DNA of 64,000 bases from positions 23,083,499 to 23,147,498 of the forward strand of contig NC_092565.1 in NCBI RefSeq assembly GCF_037975245.1, in the 5' to 3' direction. The DNA is from Apostichopus japonicus. Taxonomy: Eukaryota > Echinodermata > Holothuroidea > Aspidochirotida > Stichopodidae. This document shows, piece after piece, positions 14,901-27,273 of this stretch. The notes below the pieces were generated by a model that saw only the letters and a list, made by a program, of their open reading frames with translations, made no database searches and was not told the DNA's origin. The translations under genes were made by a program, and so were the position numbers. Position 1 is the first letter of the stretch. Each line of letters begins with the position of its first letter.

Positions 14901-15331
14901 CATCAAATCTAGGGCAAGGGGGACAAATTTATGAGAAACTTCTGTTCACATTAGGAAGATTTAAACTTAAAATGCTGCCATTATATTTTGCATTTGAGCT
15001 TTTTCAGCACAGAAAGTGATCAACGTAAAGAATAAATAATACCAAGATGACAGCCAATGGGAAGTGGAGTGGGGGGGGGGTTGTTGGGGGGTGCATGCCT
15101 CTTGCTGTCTCCACACCATTGAACTCACCGATGGTCATGGACAAATATGTCACAAAGCTGGAGAACGGAAAATATAGCTATTGACCAAGGCATTCGGCTA
15201 CAAAAGGGCATCTTTATACAATTTGATCGAATCTTATATGTCCACCTGAGTTCACAATTTTTCCAAGTTTGTACCTATATTTACAAGTAGACTGTTTTCT
15301 TATTTTGTTTTAACTCGTTGGCAGAAAATGA
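3000..15331 (+). CDS. RHOBTB: Rho-related BTB domain protein (RHOBTB family), 5' partial
   Basis: RHOBTB proteins combine an atypical Rho GTPase with two BTB domains and act as adaptors of CUL3 ubiquitin ligases. Exons: 3000-3146, 11712-12498, 13118-13236, 13786-14028, 14482-14720 or 14721, with AG/GT borders and matching phases. The first exon reads into BTB1 (YADVTFVVQGELIQAEK) and is continued by VVLMAASSVFQDLF. A charged insert of about 120 residues follows, then the rest of BTB1 (VLHYLYTGYVN). BTB2 runs from DITIKLDGGRVMAHKCLL to HLLEYLYTDECPS. The C-terminal tail has the family signature RWPPRHYIDEADFYEK and ends KHKWCLK, like the KWCFWN end of vertebrate RHOBTB1. The GTPase exons must lie left of the window. 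The end is ambiguous: stop at 14722-14724, or splicing at 14721 (GTGAGT) to 15325, giving one extra Lys and a stop at 15329-15331. I cannot tell RHOBTB1, 2 and 3 apart. Confidence 0.9.
3985..4150. repeat. Interspersed repeat with AATAAT run and AAGCGCTT motif
   Basis: A short (AAT)n run leads into a segment holding AAAGCGCTTTTATCC and then AGAAGCGCTGCAGGGGC. A similar arrangement, (AAT)n followed by AAAAAGCGCTAAAATC and AGTAGCGCTGTACAACCC, sits at 32240-32320. The two share layout and motif, so they are probably members of one short dispersed family. Class not determined. Confidence 0.45.
4151..10240. other. Large RHOBTB intron without recognisable exons
   Basis: This is most of the 8.6-kb intron between the first two RHOBTB exons seen here. 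It is AT-rich, with short homopolymers (a G run at 7679-7700, C runs near 8591-8600 and 8945-8960). No exon, RNA gene or transposon coding sequence is recognisable. Confidence 0.5.
10241..10315. repeat. Two-copy 37-38 bp direct repeat
   Basis: Copies at 10241-10278 and 10279-10315 both begin CAGCCCTTGACCAATCTGGT and end in GGTTTT. They differ by a 1-2 base indel after TCTGGTC. This is a small tandem duplication inside the RHOBTB intron. Confidence 0.8.
10517..11219 (-). mobile_element. 5'-truncated Penelope-like element (3' end only)
   Basis: The segment matches the 3' end of the longer element at 54533-58130, in the same orientation: the hammerhead-like start, a purine-rich stretch, then the end of the reverse transcriptase/GIY-YIG reading frame (LWMQRLRTT-like on the minus strand near 11040). 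It is bordered by AGTAGAACTAA at 10506-10516 and 11220-11230, an apparent 11-bp target duplication. About 70 bp at the left (10517-10580) are not in the longer copy. The purine-rich tract produces a spurious proline-rich open frame. Confidence 0.75.
10599..10639 (-). ncRNA. Hammerhead-ribozyme-like motif, core-mutated copy
   Basis: Read on the minus strand: stem I AGCCU, core UUGACGA, stem II GAUCCU-GUU-AGGAUC (perfect 6 bp), then GAAA, CG, the UC cleavage position and AGGC closing stem I. The conserved first core cytosine is U here, which should disable cleavage. It lies at the 3' end of a Penelope fragment, where such ribozymes are known in this retroelement class. One extra A stands between the core and stem II. 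Confidence 0.4.
12508..12990. repeat. About 2 copies of a 220-240 bp tandem repeat in a RHOBTB intron
   Basis: Each unit has a cluster of GGGCCCAAAT/TTTTGGGGCC words, then AACTCTGCAACCTTAA or CTCCACAACCTTAAA, then CCAAACTTGG and GTTGGTTAATA(A/G)CTGG. Unit borders recur near 12508, 12752 and 12963. The units are well diverged, so the array is old. It lies just after the long BTB1 exon. Confidence 0.7.
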
Positions 15332-16898
15332 GATGGAGATGAGACCAGTGACTTTGCAGAGCTTTCTGATTTCCGGTTCCGACAATACTTGCCAAAGATT
15401 AACCTTGCGGAACGATTTGTACGACGACGTCTGACCTCAAATCTGGAAACGATGAATCCAAGAAGATTCCACGTTAGTGGTCGATGCTCTGTTTTAAGAG
15501 TCATGTGATGATCATGTGACTTGTACCAATGGCTCACATTGGTTTGTAAACACTGGCGGGCGACCATTTCTTTCTTTATCATGAATATTTGCCCTGTTTT
15601 GTTTGCTAGACTGTATAGTAATGCTGGTCAGTATTTTGCCTTCCAAATTTCGAAGTCGAATCAACTGTTGGAGAAGTTGTAAGGAAGTTACATATGGATA
15701 ATTTTAGACGTTACTTAATGCACTTAGATAAAACAGATTAGTTCCTACGTTAAACAATTTACTTTGCCCGGACAACTTTTAGGGATCAGGGTTTCATTCA
15801 GCTATGCGTATCACAACCAGAGGCTGAAGCAGAAAGACAGGAGAACGTCTTCGATTTGAAGTTAGATATGTTGTAAAAACTAAGTTAACAACAAGAAACA
15901 TATACAATTAGACATCACAGTATTTGACTACATTGGTACTTTATACAAGGCTGTCAATGAATAAAACGAAAAGGAATAGATGGTCTTTAATATATTTCTT
16001 TCCCAGCAAAAGAGGTTAAAAATGCCTCAGATGCTTGGTTTCAAAGATGCCCCTGAAAATACAGAGTACTGCTGTATAATTTCAAATTGGGAAAATATTA
16101 TCCCTAAATCTTGCTTTTAAGCTTAGAGTATTTTACATTGAATAAATTCAAGGAATTGATAAACCCATTAGAATTAATTTTAAATCGCTAGAATCAATGA
16201 ATCGATTATTAAAACAGTCAAAGTTCCACTTACCTTAATTTATGAGTTTTCTAATAAATTAAGTTTCGAATTTGATTCACCAGAATAATGGTAAGTGTGA
16301 CGCATCATCATCATCATCACCATTAATGTTACTAGGGTAAAATGTTGTGACATCATTTCTACATAGGGGTCAATGCTAAAGGTGGTGTGACATTCCAGGT
16401 TCTCTGGATGTAGGATTTGTGATAACATGCTCACTTAGGGTTACTAGTAAGGTATGGTTATTTCATCATCCCCGTAATTAACTGAGGTAGAATGGTGACT
16501 TTATTTAGCTAACTATGGTAAGAGTTGTGACTTCATGCCCCCAGTATAGAATACACTAGTTTGGTGTCTTTCTATTTGCAGAATGTTGTAAAGTTACAAT
16601 TTGCATTGATTGCATCAGATTAAACTGGTCTTACCATACAATGGAAAGATATATAGGTGTACCTGGAAATTTTGGCGTTATTTGTAGTGTACCAAACTTG
16701 CACCAGGAAAAATTAACTTACGGCAAACACTTCAAAAGGTGTGTCAATGAAAACATAAATCATTTTGGCATAAACTTGTGGAACACAAATTATCTGTATA
16801 TGGATTGCTACGTTTATAACTTCCTTGTTAAGATTTCAAATGGATGTAGCCCCATATATTACTGGGTTCTGATGAGGTCCTGAGGAAGGGTGTCAGTC
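15332..16898. other. RHOBTB 3' UTR and intergenic DNA
   Basis: AT-rich sequence with no exon or repeat that I recognise, apart from a short (ATC)n run near 16304-16320. The first part probably is 3' UTR of RHOBTB. Confidence 0.45.
15960..15965 (+). promoter_or_regulatory. Candidate polyadenylation signal of RHOBTB
   Basis: AATAAA stands about 630 bp after the downstream candidate stop of RHOBTB and is the first clear hexamer in a plausible 3' UTR. This rests on position and motif only. Confidence 0.35.
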
Positions 16899-17192
16899 CA
16901 TAGGCGTAGGAGCCTCATTTAATTTGGGGGGGCTGTAACGACATGCCCGAAAAATATAACCAAAATTTTTTCGCGCGCTCCGCGCGCGTTCCGCATGTTA
17001 ATGTGCATATCATATAGGCATCCATCAGTTATTACATCACCTGCCAATAACATAAAATCATTTTCCGTGTTATTACCCTTCCATATTGGTTAGAATTATT
17101 GGGGAAGTCGTTACAATAATAATGATAATAATAATAATATAAGTTTAACCATTGAAAAACACATTGCAAATTCTTCATCTTTCACTAGGTGC

Positions 17193-17584
17193 CAGTGGCG
17201 GAGCTAGGGGGTATTGGTCGGGGGGGGGAGAGAATGGTCTGTAGGGGCGCTTTTGACACTATCTAAGCGGAGCGCCACCACAGGTTGGCGTGGAGCGTAC
17301 AGAATTTTTTTGAGTAAAGTTACTCCCTAGATCGCAGGAAATGACCCTTTCCGGGCCTTGCTAATTTGCAGATAAACGAAGAATAAATAGGTGTCATCGC
17401 CATTTGTCAGAAAATTGCACCAACAAAATGTGACAAATGTCAATAGGTATTTGAGAGCGCAATAAAAAAGTCAATAATCGCGAATAAGTAAAAAGTGGTA
17501 AAAAGCTGAAAGGGCGCCAGCAGTCCATTTGAGTCCGTCAGGGGGGCATCCGCCCCCTTTGACTGTATGGACGCTCCGCCACTC
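17193..17584. mobile_element. Nested hAT-like MITE with CAGTGGCGGAGC ends
   Basis: Terminal repeats are CAGTGGCGGAGC and GCTCCGCCACTC. The flanks CTAGGTGC (17185-17192) and GTAGGTGC (17585-17592) agree in 7 of 8 bases, as expected for an aged 8-bp hAT duplication. It carries no coding capacity and lies inside the element 16899-17857. Confidence 0.7.
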
Positions 17585-17812
17585 GTAGGTGCACGCAAAA
17601 TTCTCAGCATATTGCCCAAATTTTCACCAAAAAAAATTGGGGAAAAAAATGCAAATTATTATTCTTTCAGTACAGGTAGGTGCCCGAAAAATTTCTCAGC
17701 ATATTGCCCGAATTTTCACCAAAATATTGAAAAACACATTGCAAATTACTATTCTTCCAGGAGCCCGAAAAATTCTAAGCATATTGCCCGAATTTTCACC
17801 AAAAAAATTGGT
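17585..17812. repeat. Three tandem units of about 75-90 bp inside the hAT-like element
   Basis: Three units each carry AGCATATTGCCC followed by ATTTTCACCAAAA. They begin near 17585, 17675 and 17761. The first two are followed by GCAAATTA and a run ending TTC(T/C)(T)TTCAG-like sequence. The third runs into the G-rich right end of the host element. A single unit of this kind is present in the related copy at 38132. Confidence 0.75.
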
Positions 17813-17865
17813 TGGGGGGGCTGCAGCCCCCCCAGCCCCCCGCCTCCTACGCCTATATGTCAGTC

Positions 17866-20800
17866 TAAAGTCCAATGCTGATACTATGAGGGCAGGGTGC
17901 ATTCTTAATCTTGCCAAAATGGCATAAAACATTTGTTTTAAGATACTCCACTCTTTTGTGTATGTTAACTACATTTCAAGCTCTTGTTTACCCTCTGGAT
18001 GACAAATTTATTTATTTGGGTCTTTTGGGATTTGTTTTCTTTCTATGTTATTTGTTATGTCACATGCACAATGTCTACACAGCAAACTTATAGATAAGAG
18101 TCATGTTGCTTCTAAGTGCCTGTTGTTAGGCTTTCGCTGGAGCTGTCCACTCCACCCAAACAGGATCATTGATAAATATAAAGTGCTTCCAGAAATCCTA
18201 GAATGGCATAAATTATTGCTTAATAATGACACCGAGATTCATGAATTATTTGCAAGAAAGATAAAAATAAATCAAATCACACTCTCCCATTTCCCTAGTT
18301 CTAGGCCGGTCATACTAAGATTTCATTATTTAGTGTTTTCAGCTAGTGGGTGTATATCAAGTCAAACAATTAGCAAGTTTATTGTTGAGAAATATTACAA
18401 TATTAAACGAACATCAGCATCAGTTGATAACTCTCACTAAAATAAATCCGGGACGTTACAGAGGGATTACACGTCATATTGGCGTGCTCTGCACATGCAG
18501 TCAAGACGCCTTCCAAAATGTAACTTGTGACAATAAAAAAAAACATTTGATGAAGTGACATCATCAAATATGACCAGAATAACAACATGGCCTTACTTGA
18601 TTTGTGTAAAGTTTCAGAGTATGTAATCGGTGTAAAATTAAAAGAAAGTAAGCACCATTGTTGTCCTTGTTGGTCCTATTAGTATTGTTGTATAACATAC
18701 ATTCTGTCCTAACCACCTTCCTTCCACAGTCTGTCTCCCCTCTCCTATCCTCACCTAAATAATCACTACTTAACTGAAACTATGGCAACTGAAGAGAAGA
18801 ATCGACCTCATGAACTTGCTTCCCAATTTTCTTTGTTATGTAAATTACAGATCTTACAAGATTTTAGTATTTCTGGCTTTAATGAAGGTCCAAGTTTAGT
18901 TTGTAAAGTGAGGGATGATTGTATATGTTGATTGATAAAATGTGAAAAGGAGAAAAAATAGTAACGTTTTATTTATAAGGTGCGCATATCCACCCGGAAG
19001 GGTGTTCAGGGCGCGGGTGACGTAAAGCAAAAGTTTGTATGTTTAGACAAAAACTGTGCATTGTTTTTATAGGTATTGTGAAGTATGCTGACATTTTGAA
19101 TTTTTTGTTTCAAGCTGTGCAAATATGTACCTTCATTGTTGTGCTTGCATTATTTGACTTCTATCAGTTTCAGTTAGAGGGGGTCATAGTCTGTAAGGTG
19201 GTTATGTAGTGTGTTTGAATAGGTGTAGGCTCTGCTAGGATAGATAATGCACTGACAAGCATTGAAAGTACCTATAGTACAGTTGCACAAAGTAGAGCAA
19301 AGTTCAAACCAATAATTTATACTAATGTTTGACTAACTGGTAGGAAACGAAGATGTCTCTCTCTTGTTAATTGCTGAGGGGGGCGTGGGGGTTGCTCAGC
19401 CATGGGGCACTGAAAATTGTCCCCAGGACCAGGCCTGACTGATCTTCTCTGGGCATGGATATCGTCATGGTGAGGTATTCACATTTTTCATGTGCTCTCC
19501 TAATCATCTTCTCTCTCCAATTCTGGGTTCAAATTGTCTCTCCCTGATCACTTGAGCCATACTTTTTGAGTTTTCACACCAGGAGCCATTACCATATTCA
19601 ATATGAACAAAGACAAAGCACTTCAAAATTTGAACACATTTAATTCACTCAAGTTGGTTCAAGAGTCTGTTCTTGTTCTTGATATTAAGTAACCTTTGAC
19701 CTTGAAATAGATTCCCTTTCACAACTCCTAGACATCAGAGGACAGAACATGGCCTCCTAGCATTCTGTTGCATCTTTTCCTATTTTCCTGGACGTTGTCC
19801 ACATTACGAACTGAATTTTGGGGACGTTTTTAAGTTTTGTAAGATTGTATTAAAAATTAAATCAATAGATACACATACTTGATCAATCTGAAATAAAAGA
19901 CTGTAGCACAATCGATTAAGCAATTTAAGAGTCTGTGTAAATGTAAGGTTTAACTGGCTAAAAATGGCATATTTTATTCTGTTGTGACCAACAAGGTTTG
20001 TACTTCACATTGAAATTATTGATTGGTCAGTCAGTTTTTGAAGATGATTATGTTCTGAAAAGACTTTAATTGATAATCTTAATTTGGTTCTTGCCATACT
20101 GTGAGATATTTTTAAAATAAACTCACTGGTGTAATGCAATTATACATGTTTTCTATTTTATCCAAAAGACATTGTTTGATGAAAACCACCCGCAATTTCC
20201 TATCAATATATCCACAATGTGGATCTGCAAATAAAAAAAATACATTATTTTTGTTTGAAAGCTATTTTGTTTGTCATTTCTTGCTACACTTTTGCTACTC
20301 TTTTGTCCTTTTAGAAAATAATTTTTGGCATGCTAAACTTTGGGACCTTGAACAAAACATTTAACCATTAAATGTTCCCAATCACTACAAATAAGTACAA
20401 TCTTAAAATCTGCCATTTTAAGACTTTTGTGGTTAAGTTATTTTTAATGCATTTGCTTCAAATTTCACTGGGATAAAATTTAAAGGTAGGGGTGTTGACA
20501 TTAAACTTTGGGATATGTTCCATGTTATTCAACGAACTTAACATATGGTAACCCGGCTTAGCAGACAAACTACCTCAGGGTAGAAGTAAGTGTATATCTG
20601 CAGAGTCAAATGTTCCGAGAGGGATATCCACAGAAAGCACTCGGTACAAAATGGTTTTACTTCTCTCCAAGTGAAATACAGAGCTTAATATCAATTGGAA
20701 TCATGAGGCACCTGGAATTGGTAACAAAGTTTAATTATAAACGACAATATACCAAAATAAAGAGGTTTAGAATTCGTGATAAGGTTTTTAATAGCCAATT

Positions 20801-21872
20801 CATGAACATGGCTGCTTTATAATCCATCTTTCATCAGTAAGATACAAATATAAAAAAAAAAGGTCAATCAATGAAAGTTTTGATATGGTACTCTTAGACA
20901 GATTATAGACAGCAATTTAAAATCAGGTAATGTGTGATCCATTCCCGTAAGTGGACATACCGAAGTGACTAATTAGCCTTTGAAGCAAACTGTGGGCACA
21001 GGGTACCAGAAGACAACAAGGTAGTAAAAATGAAATATCGTCAATTTGTTATTTAAATTCATGGAAATAAATATTTGAATATTTTGAAACACATCTGGGG
21101 TAGTGTCCACCTTGTGGCCCAGTGACAGCTCTCTTAAACTTGTTAAATGTAAATCCAGAAACCTCAAACTGTAACAATCAAAGAGGCCAACAGGTTTGAA
21201 GATTCATTGTCACATCTTATATGAAAACTTAAATGTAATTCTTGAAACAAAATCTTCAAGGTTAACCATTGTTCACTTTAAGTGATCAGTTTGAGGAATT
21301 ATCTTGCTAACAAGGTTTTCTTCAGACATAATTCAACATCTGTTGAGGTCATATTGATCAATTTTAAAACATCTCTGAATTTTTTAAAACTATCTTGGAC
21401 CACAAAGACTGAATGAATTTCGTTGTTAGTCTTGGCACACAAAACAATGCAAACTATGTATACTTTGAAATAACACAGGAATGGTTTGAAAATTTCAGCA
21501 TCTCCTTATCAATACCAAATAGCAAGCATCTATAGTTTTGCCAAAAGTCATTGCTCTGATGGCCCTCAAGACAAAATTCACCTATCTATACAAGAGTTTT
21601 GAAATTGATTTTAAAGTATAAACAAAATATGTAAAATAGAAATACAGCAGACACTATTGCAAACCTTATGTACATGTATTATCCAAGTAGTAGTATGGAA
21701 TATATTTAATTTTACTCTTCAAGTCCATTGAAGCAACCCCAGAAATTCTCCATAGATTTTGGATGTTGGAGTGGTGTGCCCATATCAAGATGGCACTTTC
21801 CCTGTTACTGCCTCTTTTATACTCCACAAACTCCTACTTCATCTTCCACTGGGTGAGACCATTGTCCCTATA
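17866..21872. other. Intergenic region between RHOBTB and TMEM128
   Basis: About 4 kb of AT-rich DNA between a plus-strand gene and the 3' end of a minus-strand gene. Open frames here (for example 18045-18440) have no recognisable domain and lack splice context. ATTAAA on the minus strand at 21705-21710 could be the TMEM128 polyadenylation signal, 163 bp past its stop. Confidence 0.45.
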
Positions 21873-24800
21873 TCATGAGAGGCTGAAAGAAGGTAGCATG
21901 CTGACAGACACAATGAAACCCATAAAGATAGTAAAAAGAAAGGCTGGGGTCAATATTCCATAGACAGGCCACAAGGCTACATTCATGCTGTGGAGAGAGA
22001 AAAAGAAACAAGAATAATGGGTTTTTATTTTTGTCCAACTACTGTAGGTTTTCTTCATGTACAGTGAAAAGTCAATACCAAGTATTGCCAATCGAGGACT
22101 AAAAACACAGCGCAGCATTAGAATGAGTTTATGATAATCATGAAACTATGTTTAAAATTTCGCAATAAATCTGTTACAAATATTTCCAAAATATTATTTT
22201 TATTCATTTGTGAACGATTGTAACATTTGCTAATCCAATGCCTATTTTAATCATCTCAATCATACATAATGTTTTTAGGTGACATTTTTTTCTCTCTCTG
22301 ACTTGTTTTCTCTGAACTTATCCTAGTATCTGGGAGGTGATGGGTTTGGCCTCTGACCAACCTAAGTATGGTGGCTTTTTCATCCAGGAGACATCCACAG
22401 TTTTCGCATTAGAAATTGGTCTTCCAAATTTCAAAAATCCCAAAATGCGCTAAAAGTGATAATTGGATAGCCACCTGGCGCCTGATGTGAATTGTACTAA
22501 GCCATTCAATTATCTCTCCAGCATTTGTATGTGACTGCTTAGTATTGCATAAAATATCTGCTTTCCAAGTGGAAATTACATTGTTTCAGATTGTAGTATC
22601 CTATACACAGTAGTTATATGCTCTGATACAAAACCACTGAATGGAAAAGGAAAAAGAATTCAACTCACCACAATGCACCCATCATGAAGAAAGCTGTTGC
22701 CAACGGGACCGCAGTGGGGGCGTGTTGTTCCCAGTCGTCAATCTTCTTGATCCAGCTACATATCACGATCAGATAAAAGCCGATCATGACATTTGTACCT
22801 ATGAAACCAAACCCAACGTACAACCAGGCCCTATCGAATAAGAGGGGAAGAAATATATTGTTTATAACAGTTGAATTGGAGCAGCCGACTTATCACATGA
22901 AATGAATAATTATCAGGTCTGACAACCAACCAAAGCACTTTTTCCAATAACAGAAGATTTAAACTACCTTGCAAGAATGCAAATCACCTTGATAATGAAC
23001 TTAAGTCTAGTAACTGATATAATGTTCTGGGTGCTACATGGCAGTGGCGGTCTGATTTTCTTAGCGGTTCAATTATGTGAGGTGACAAGCTCAGCTATCA
23101 GGGCTATAAACAACTCTGTTACTTGGTGCATGTAATAATTTGTTTACTGATTATGTCTTTCCTCTCATAATTAAAAAAAAAATTATTTCCTAGTCAGTGT
23201 TATGTTTTGTGGCATCTGCTTATTTCCATAACATAACATACTCAAAATGATCGGCGAACTATTTTCTGTGCTGTTAATTGTGCCCCTCTGTAAAAAGAAT
23301 AACTTCAGCCAAATTTGCAGAGAATATGTAAGTGAAACCTCTTGCTATACTCATGTGTGCACTTTCTCTTACACTACAACCAACGGGTGACTTTTACAAA
23401 TTTGGTCAATATTAGGTTAGTGCCTAACATTTACCATTATGAACTTTCAACTATTACCCTTGTAAAATATTCTGCCTCCCCACCAACCAACCAAATTTCA
23501 CCAGTTTTTCAACCAGAATAAATTAAATCCCTGAAAGCAGAAGCTTTTTGAAAGCATTTCATGTTTTGGACCTACAACGAGCCCAAGTAACCTTGGATAT
23601 ATTGTGTGAAGATAATTCAAGGCCTCTGGCATGGAAAAAATATACAACTTTGAGCAATATTGCATCCTATTTATTAATTTTTTAATTTATACTGGAATAA
23701 AGAAATTAAAATTGAAATATTGATCAAACACTCTGCATCCAATATATAGCTTCCCAATGGAATTGCATGAATGGACAGATGGACAGACAGACGGACCAAC
23801 CATTGGACTATTGGATGGATTGATTGCCATGGCATAAGCTTCATTGGCCGATTAAACCAACAGTTACAATAGCCGACTATTCTCTCCTTAACCAAGCTGA
23901 AACTTCTAAACTAGGAGCTTCTCACCTATTGATATCATGACTTTGTTGGACGGTTGGCAAAAAATCTGTAAAGTAACAAAGGCCAACAGTTGCAAGTATC
24001 CAGAAGAGAGTGTGTAGATTGTAAGGTGATCCTGGTGGACCTCCTTCCTCTTGCCTTCTGATTTCTTCGAGACGCCTTTCCAATTCTTCTGGAGGTAACT
24101 TATTCAAGGCTTCAAATTCTGCAAGATTTTAATGCAATTTAGTGATTATTAGTGTTGCGCAGATGATCATTTGTGATATTGGAATCGGTGTCAGTAAATT
24201 TTAGCCTCATTACCACAGCAAACCGATATTGAACAATTTTTTCACAACAAAACCACTTCCTGTTACTTGTGATGATTCATCAATCTGATCTAATAAAACA
24301 TTTCTTAGCCTCAGTTTCAGTTTTGATTAATAGCCAGTGGTAAAAATGCCGATCAAAGAAACAAGGCGCAAGTTCTATAAAATAATTACCAATAACAATT
24401 TGTAAACAGACCAGTCAGGTCACTTAACATAACGTACATAGCAATGATAGCAGTCTTTATCGTGCATTAAAGTAAATTTCAACAGCCTGGCCGCTGTACT
24501 ATAAAATACAAGTGAACACAACATAGTTAAAACTGAACATACCTGCTGACACTTGTTTTGCCCTTGCAATTATTCTTGGCAAGAATCCAAGCAACAAGTT
24601 GTAAACATGGCATATTCACCCTACAAACAATACACCCCAGTCAAACACAATGTAAGAATCAACCTAAATGTGATGTTGAAAAACATTTGATAAAACTATA
24701 GACAACAACAGTAGTAGCCTATCTCACTAAGTTGCACAGTGCTTCTGAGGCTCCGCTAAGAATAAAAATTATAAAAGCTGCAAAGATTATCATGGACACA

Positions 24801-25511
24801 GTTTGTTAAAACATCAATGACTGATGAAAATATTTTATTTTGAGAATCAAGTTTGCGTATCACAATTTGCATCCAGTTGGTTTACAAAATATTTTTTTGT
24901 CTTTTCAACATTAAATCAATTTCATTCAGTTGCAGCCTAAGTGTTGAACGGGGTTGGTCAAACAGAGTAACGAATCATACAACAGAAGTTACGGGAAGGC
25001 TTGTGTTTGTCCAAACAAAATGGTCATACTAGTCTGCGTCTACGCAGAGCCGTATATTGCTCTGGGGCTACGTAATTAACATTTCGCTAAATTGGTTCCT
25101 GTGCTAAAGCACTCGTTCACCGTTGGCCTACAGCGTAGGCTAGACGCTAACAATACTCAATAGCCTCATATATGCCTACAGCTTAGTTGTTACTATGAGA
25201 ATGAAAAAAATGCGGCACGGAATAATTTATAGTTCAAATTTTTCCCTCTCATTGAATTCTATAGTTCCTGTGGAAAAGACTCCGAAAACATCTTTACACT
25301 TGTAACAACTTGACAATATTCCAAACAGTTTGCGATGCGATACTAGGCTAGATAATTTATCAATGTACCGTGATCGTTGTAACACTTTACCTGGACCGTA
25401 GGCTTTCTGAAAGACTTCTGCTATCCTTCTCCTTCGTAGTTGGTATTCATTTTCCTCTGGTTTGACGGGCCGATTCCCTCTCTGTCTGACAGCATCTGCT
25501 TCGCTACTCAT
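21873..25511 (-). CDS. TMEM128: Transmembrane protein 128
   Basis: Four exons on the minus strand: 25391-25511, 23926-24118, 22669-22830, 21873-21987. All borders are GT-AG and phases agree, giving 196 residues against about 165 in human. The N-terminus (MSSEADAVRQRGNRP) is hydrophilic and basic. Membrane segments follow: NLHTLFWILATVGLCYFTDF in exon 2, WLYVGFGFIGTNVMIGFYLI and AVPLATAFFMMGAL in exon 3, and WPVYGILTPAFLFTIFMGF in exon 4. The best matches to vertebrate TMEM128 are the FWILA motif with YFTDF and the ALWPVYGILTP-FLFTIFMG end. TMEM128 is a small four-pass membrane protein of poorly known function. The start is the first ATG of an open exon that begins upstream. A GT-AG-bounded segment near 24540-24560 might be an alternative exon but is not needed. 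Confidence 0.9.
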
Positions 25512-27273
25512 GATGACAGTAAGAATATCTCAAAATGTCGGATCTCACTTATGGAACACTGTATAACGACAAAGCTGTATGTATGGAAACTGTATGGGAC
25601 CATAGGAGGACTGGTACGGTCATAACCACTGATCTACACTAACAGTGGTCATAACGTAACAGCGGTATCCATATCACAAGTGTAGACAATTAGTTAAGTA
25701 TGGAACGCCAAAGCATCCCTGTATCATGATAATAATCTGAAAGACAAGACAATGTCTTAGCGTTTGATCTGTTGCAACACGTTCGTGTGGCTGATATGTT
25801 GCCAATTGGTGTAAACATATACATGGATGATTTAAATTATGAAATTAAGGCTAGAAATTTAAAAATATTGTTAAATCGGTATGACTTTTTACGGCCTTGA
25901 GGACACCAAAGAGCTTACCAACTAGGAATATGTTGCTTGCCTCAAGGATTTTGTTGGCTGCATTAATAGGGTTTAGAAGATCGAGTGAAAAATGCTGTAT
26001 TCGACCACCAGCTGTGCTTACACGAATCATATATTAGTTAACATTTTAGACGTATCTTTTAGTAAATTGTTTTCTCTGGTGAGCATTATTGCATTCCATT
26101 ATGCGTAACAGCATCCAGGAATCCAGCTATACAAGAACCCTTTAGTCTAATACAGGTATTGACATCAATGTAGGTACAGCGAACTCAGCTAGTTTTCTCA
26201 CTACAAGGGCTGGTAGTGAAAGGCAACTTGGTAGGGTGAGGGGTGTGACGGTAAAGCTTGTGTAAAGTTTGTAACAGATCAAATGGTTCAAGGGATTTTA
26301 ATTAATGGGATGGTTTACCAAAGGCTCTTATGCTGTTGGAAAGTCAATGGATTCAAAGGAGAGACAATCAACAACATTCAACTATAAACAAATGCTTAAA
26401 GCAGTTTAAAGAAAACCATGAAGACAGATTTAGGCAAGCTGGCAATTTGTGAGGGAATTGGTCATCGCAAACAGTTCTATCACACATAATTTATCTCTGT
26501 CTAAGTATTGCGATAGGATTTGAGGTTTCTGTGGTCAGGCTTTTTTGTTAAGCTGCGTCCTTTTTACATCCTTTTAGCTAATTGAACTTATGAAGATGGA
26601 ACTGCAATCTGCAATCTTGGTTCCACATTAGAAGATGGAAATCATTGTTATATGAGAGCAATGGTAGATAAGATTGTTGTAAAATGAAGTTCAATTTTAA
26701 TCCTCCTTGGTAGGTTTTCTGCTTGGACAAAAATATTCCCGGATTGTGAAAGAATGTATATAACTCAGCCTCACTGTGAAGAAAGTATTTGACAATATCA
26801 GTAACCATTGAGTGAACAGTTTTATTTTACATTTCCTATTTTTGTATATTGTTTTGACATATTTTTTGGAAGTGTTCCACTTCATACAAAGAGCAGTTAA
26901 TGGAATTTTAGCAATTCATGCAGTAGCTATTTCAATGTTCATTTATAAACAAAAAGGGGTTGTCTCCTTTTCCATGAAAGTGAAGGAAGAACTATATGGA
27001 CAATCATTCATAAATAATGAAATTGAATTGTTTGGGATTTCAACTAGTGTATCCTAGCTATCCTTTAATTTTCAAAACCAAAGGATTGCAACTTTGCTTG
27101 GATAATGGGGCCAATCAATGTTGCATTGTTGAATGTTCTAACTGTCCATGTGTGCTATCACCAACACAGAAATATAATATCATAAACATTTCACAAGTTA
27201 ACAATACACTGCTGTGCTGCCTTGTATTTCAAAATCTAAGCATGATCCAAGATTTGCAAATTGTTCTATAGTT
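25512..27273. other. Intergenic region between MRPS18C 3' end and TMEM128 start
   Basis: The part next to 25512 should hold the TMEM128 5' UTR and promoter. No TATA box stands out. The rest is AT-rich with no recognisable exon or transposon. Confidence 0.4.

Larger units (their letters stand above)
16899..17857. mobile_element. hAT-like nonautonomous element (host of a nested insertion)
   Basis: The ends are CATAGGCGTAGGAGCC and CTCCTACGCCTATA, an inverted pair, flanked by a perfect 8-bp duplication TGTCAGTC (16891-16898 and 17858-17865). Both the 8-bp duplication and the CA..GGCGTAGG termini are typical of hAT elements. No transposase is encoded. A second hAT-like element (17193-17584) sits inside. 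The region near 16966-17060 matches, in reverse orientation, the element at 38132-38529. Confidence 0.8.

Noticed and set aside
18045-18440. 131-codon plus-strand open frame
   Set aside because: No recognisable domain, AT-rich composition like its surroundings, not joined by splice sites to anything.
23755-23830. GACAGATGGACAGACAGACG-type run, considered as a repeat array
   Set aside because: Only a short degenerate GACA-rich microsatellite with no consistent period and no spacers.
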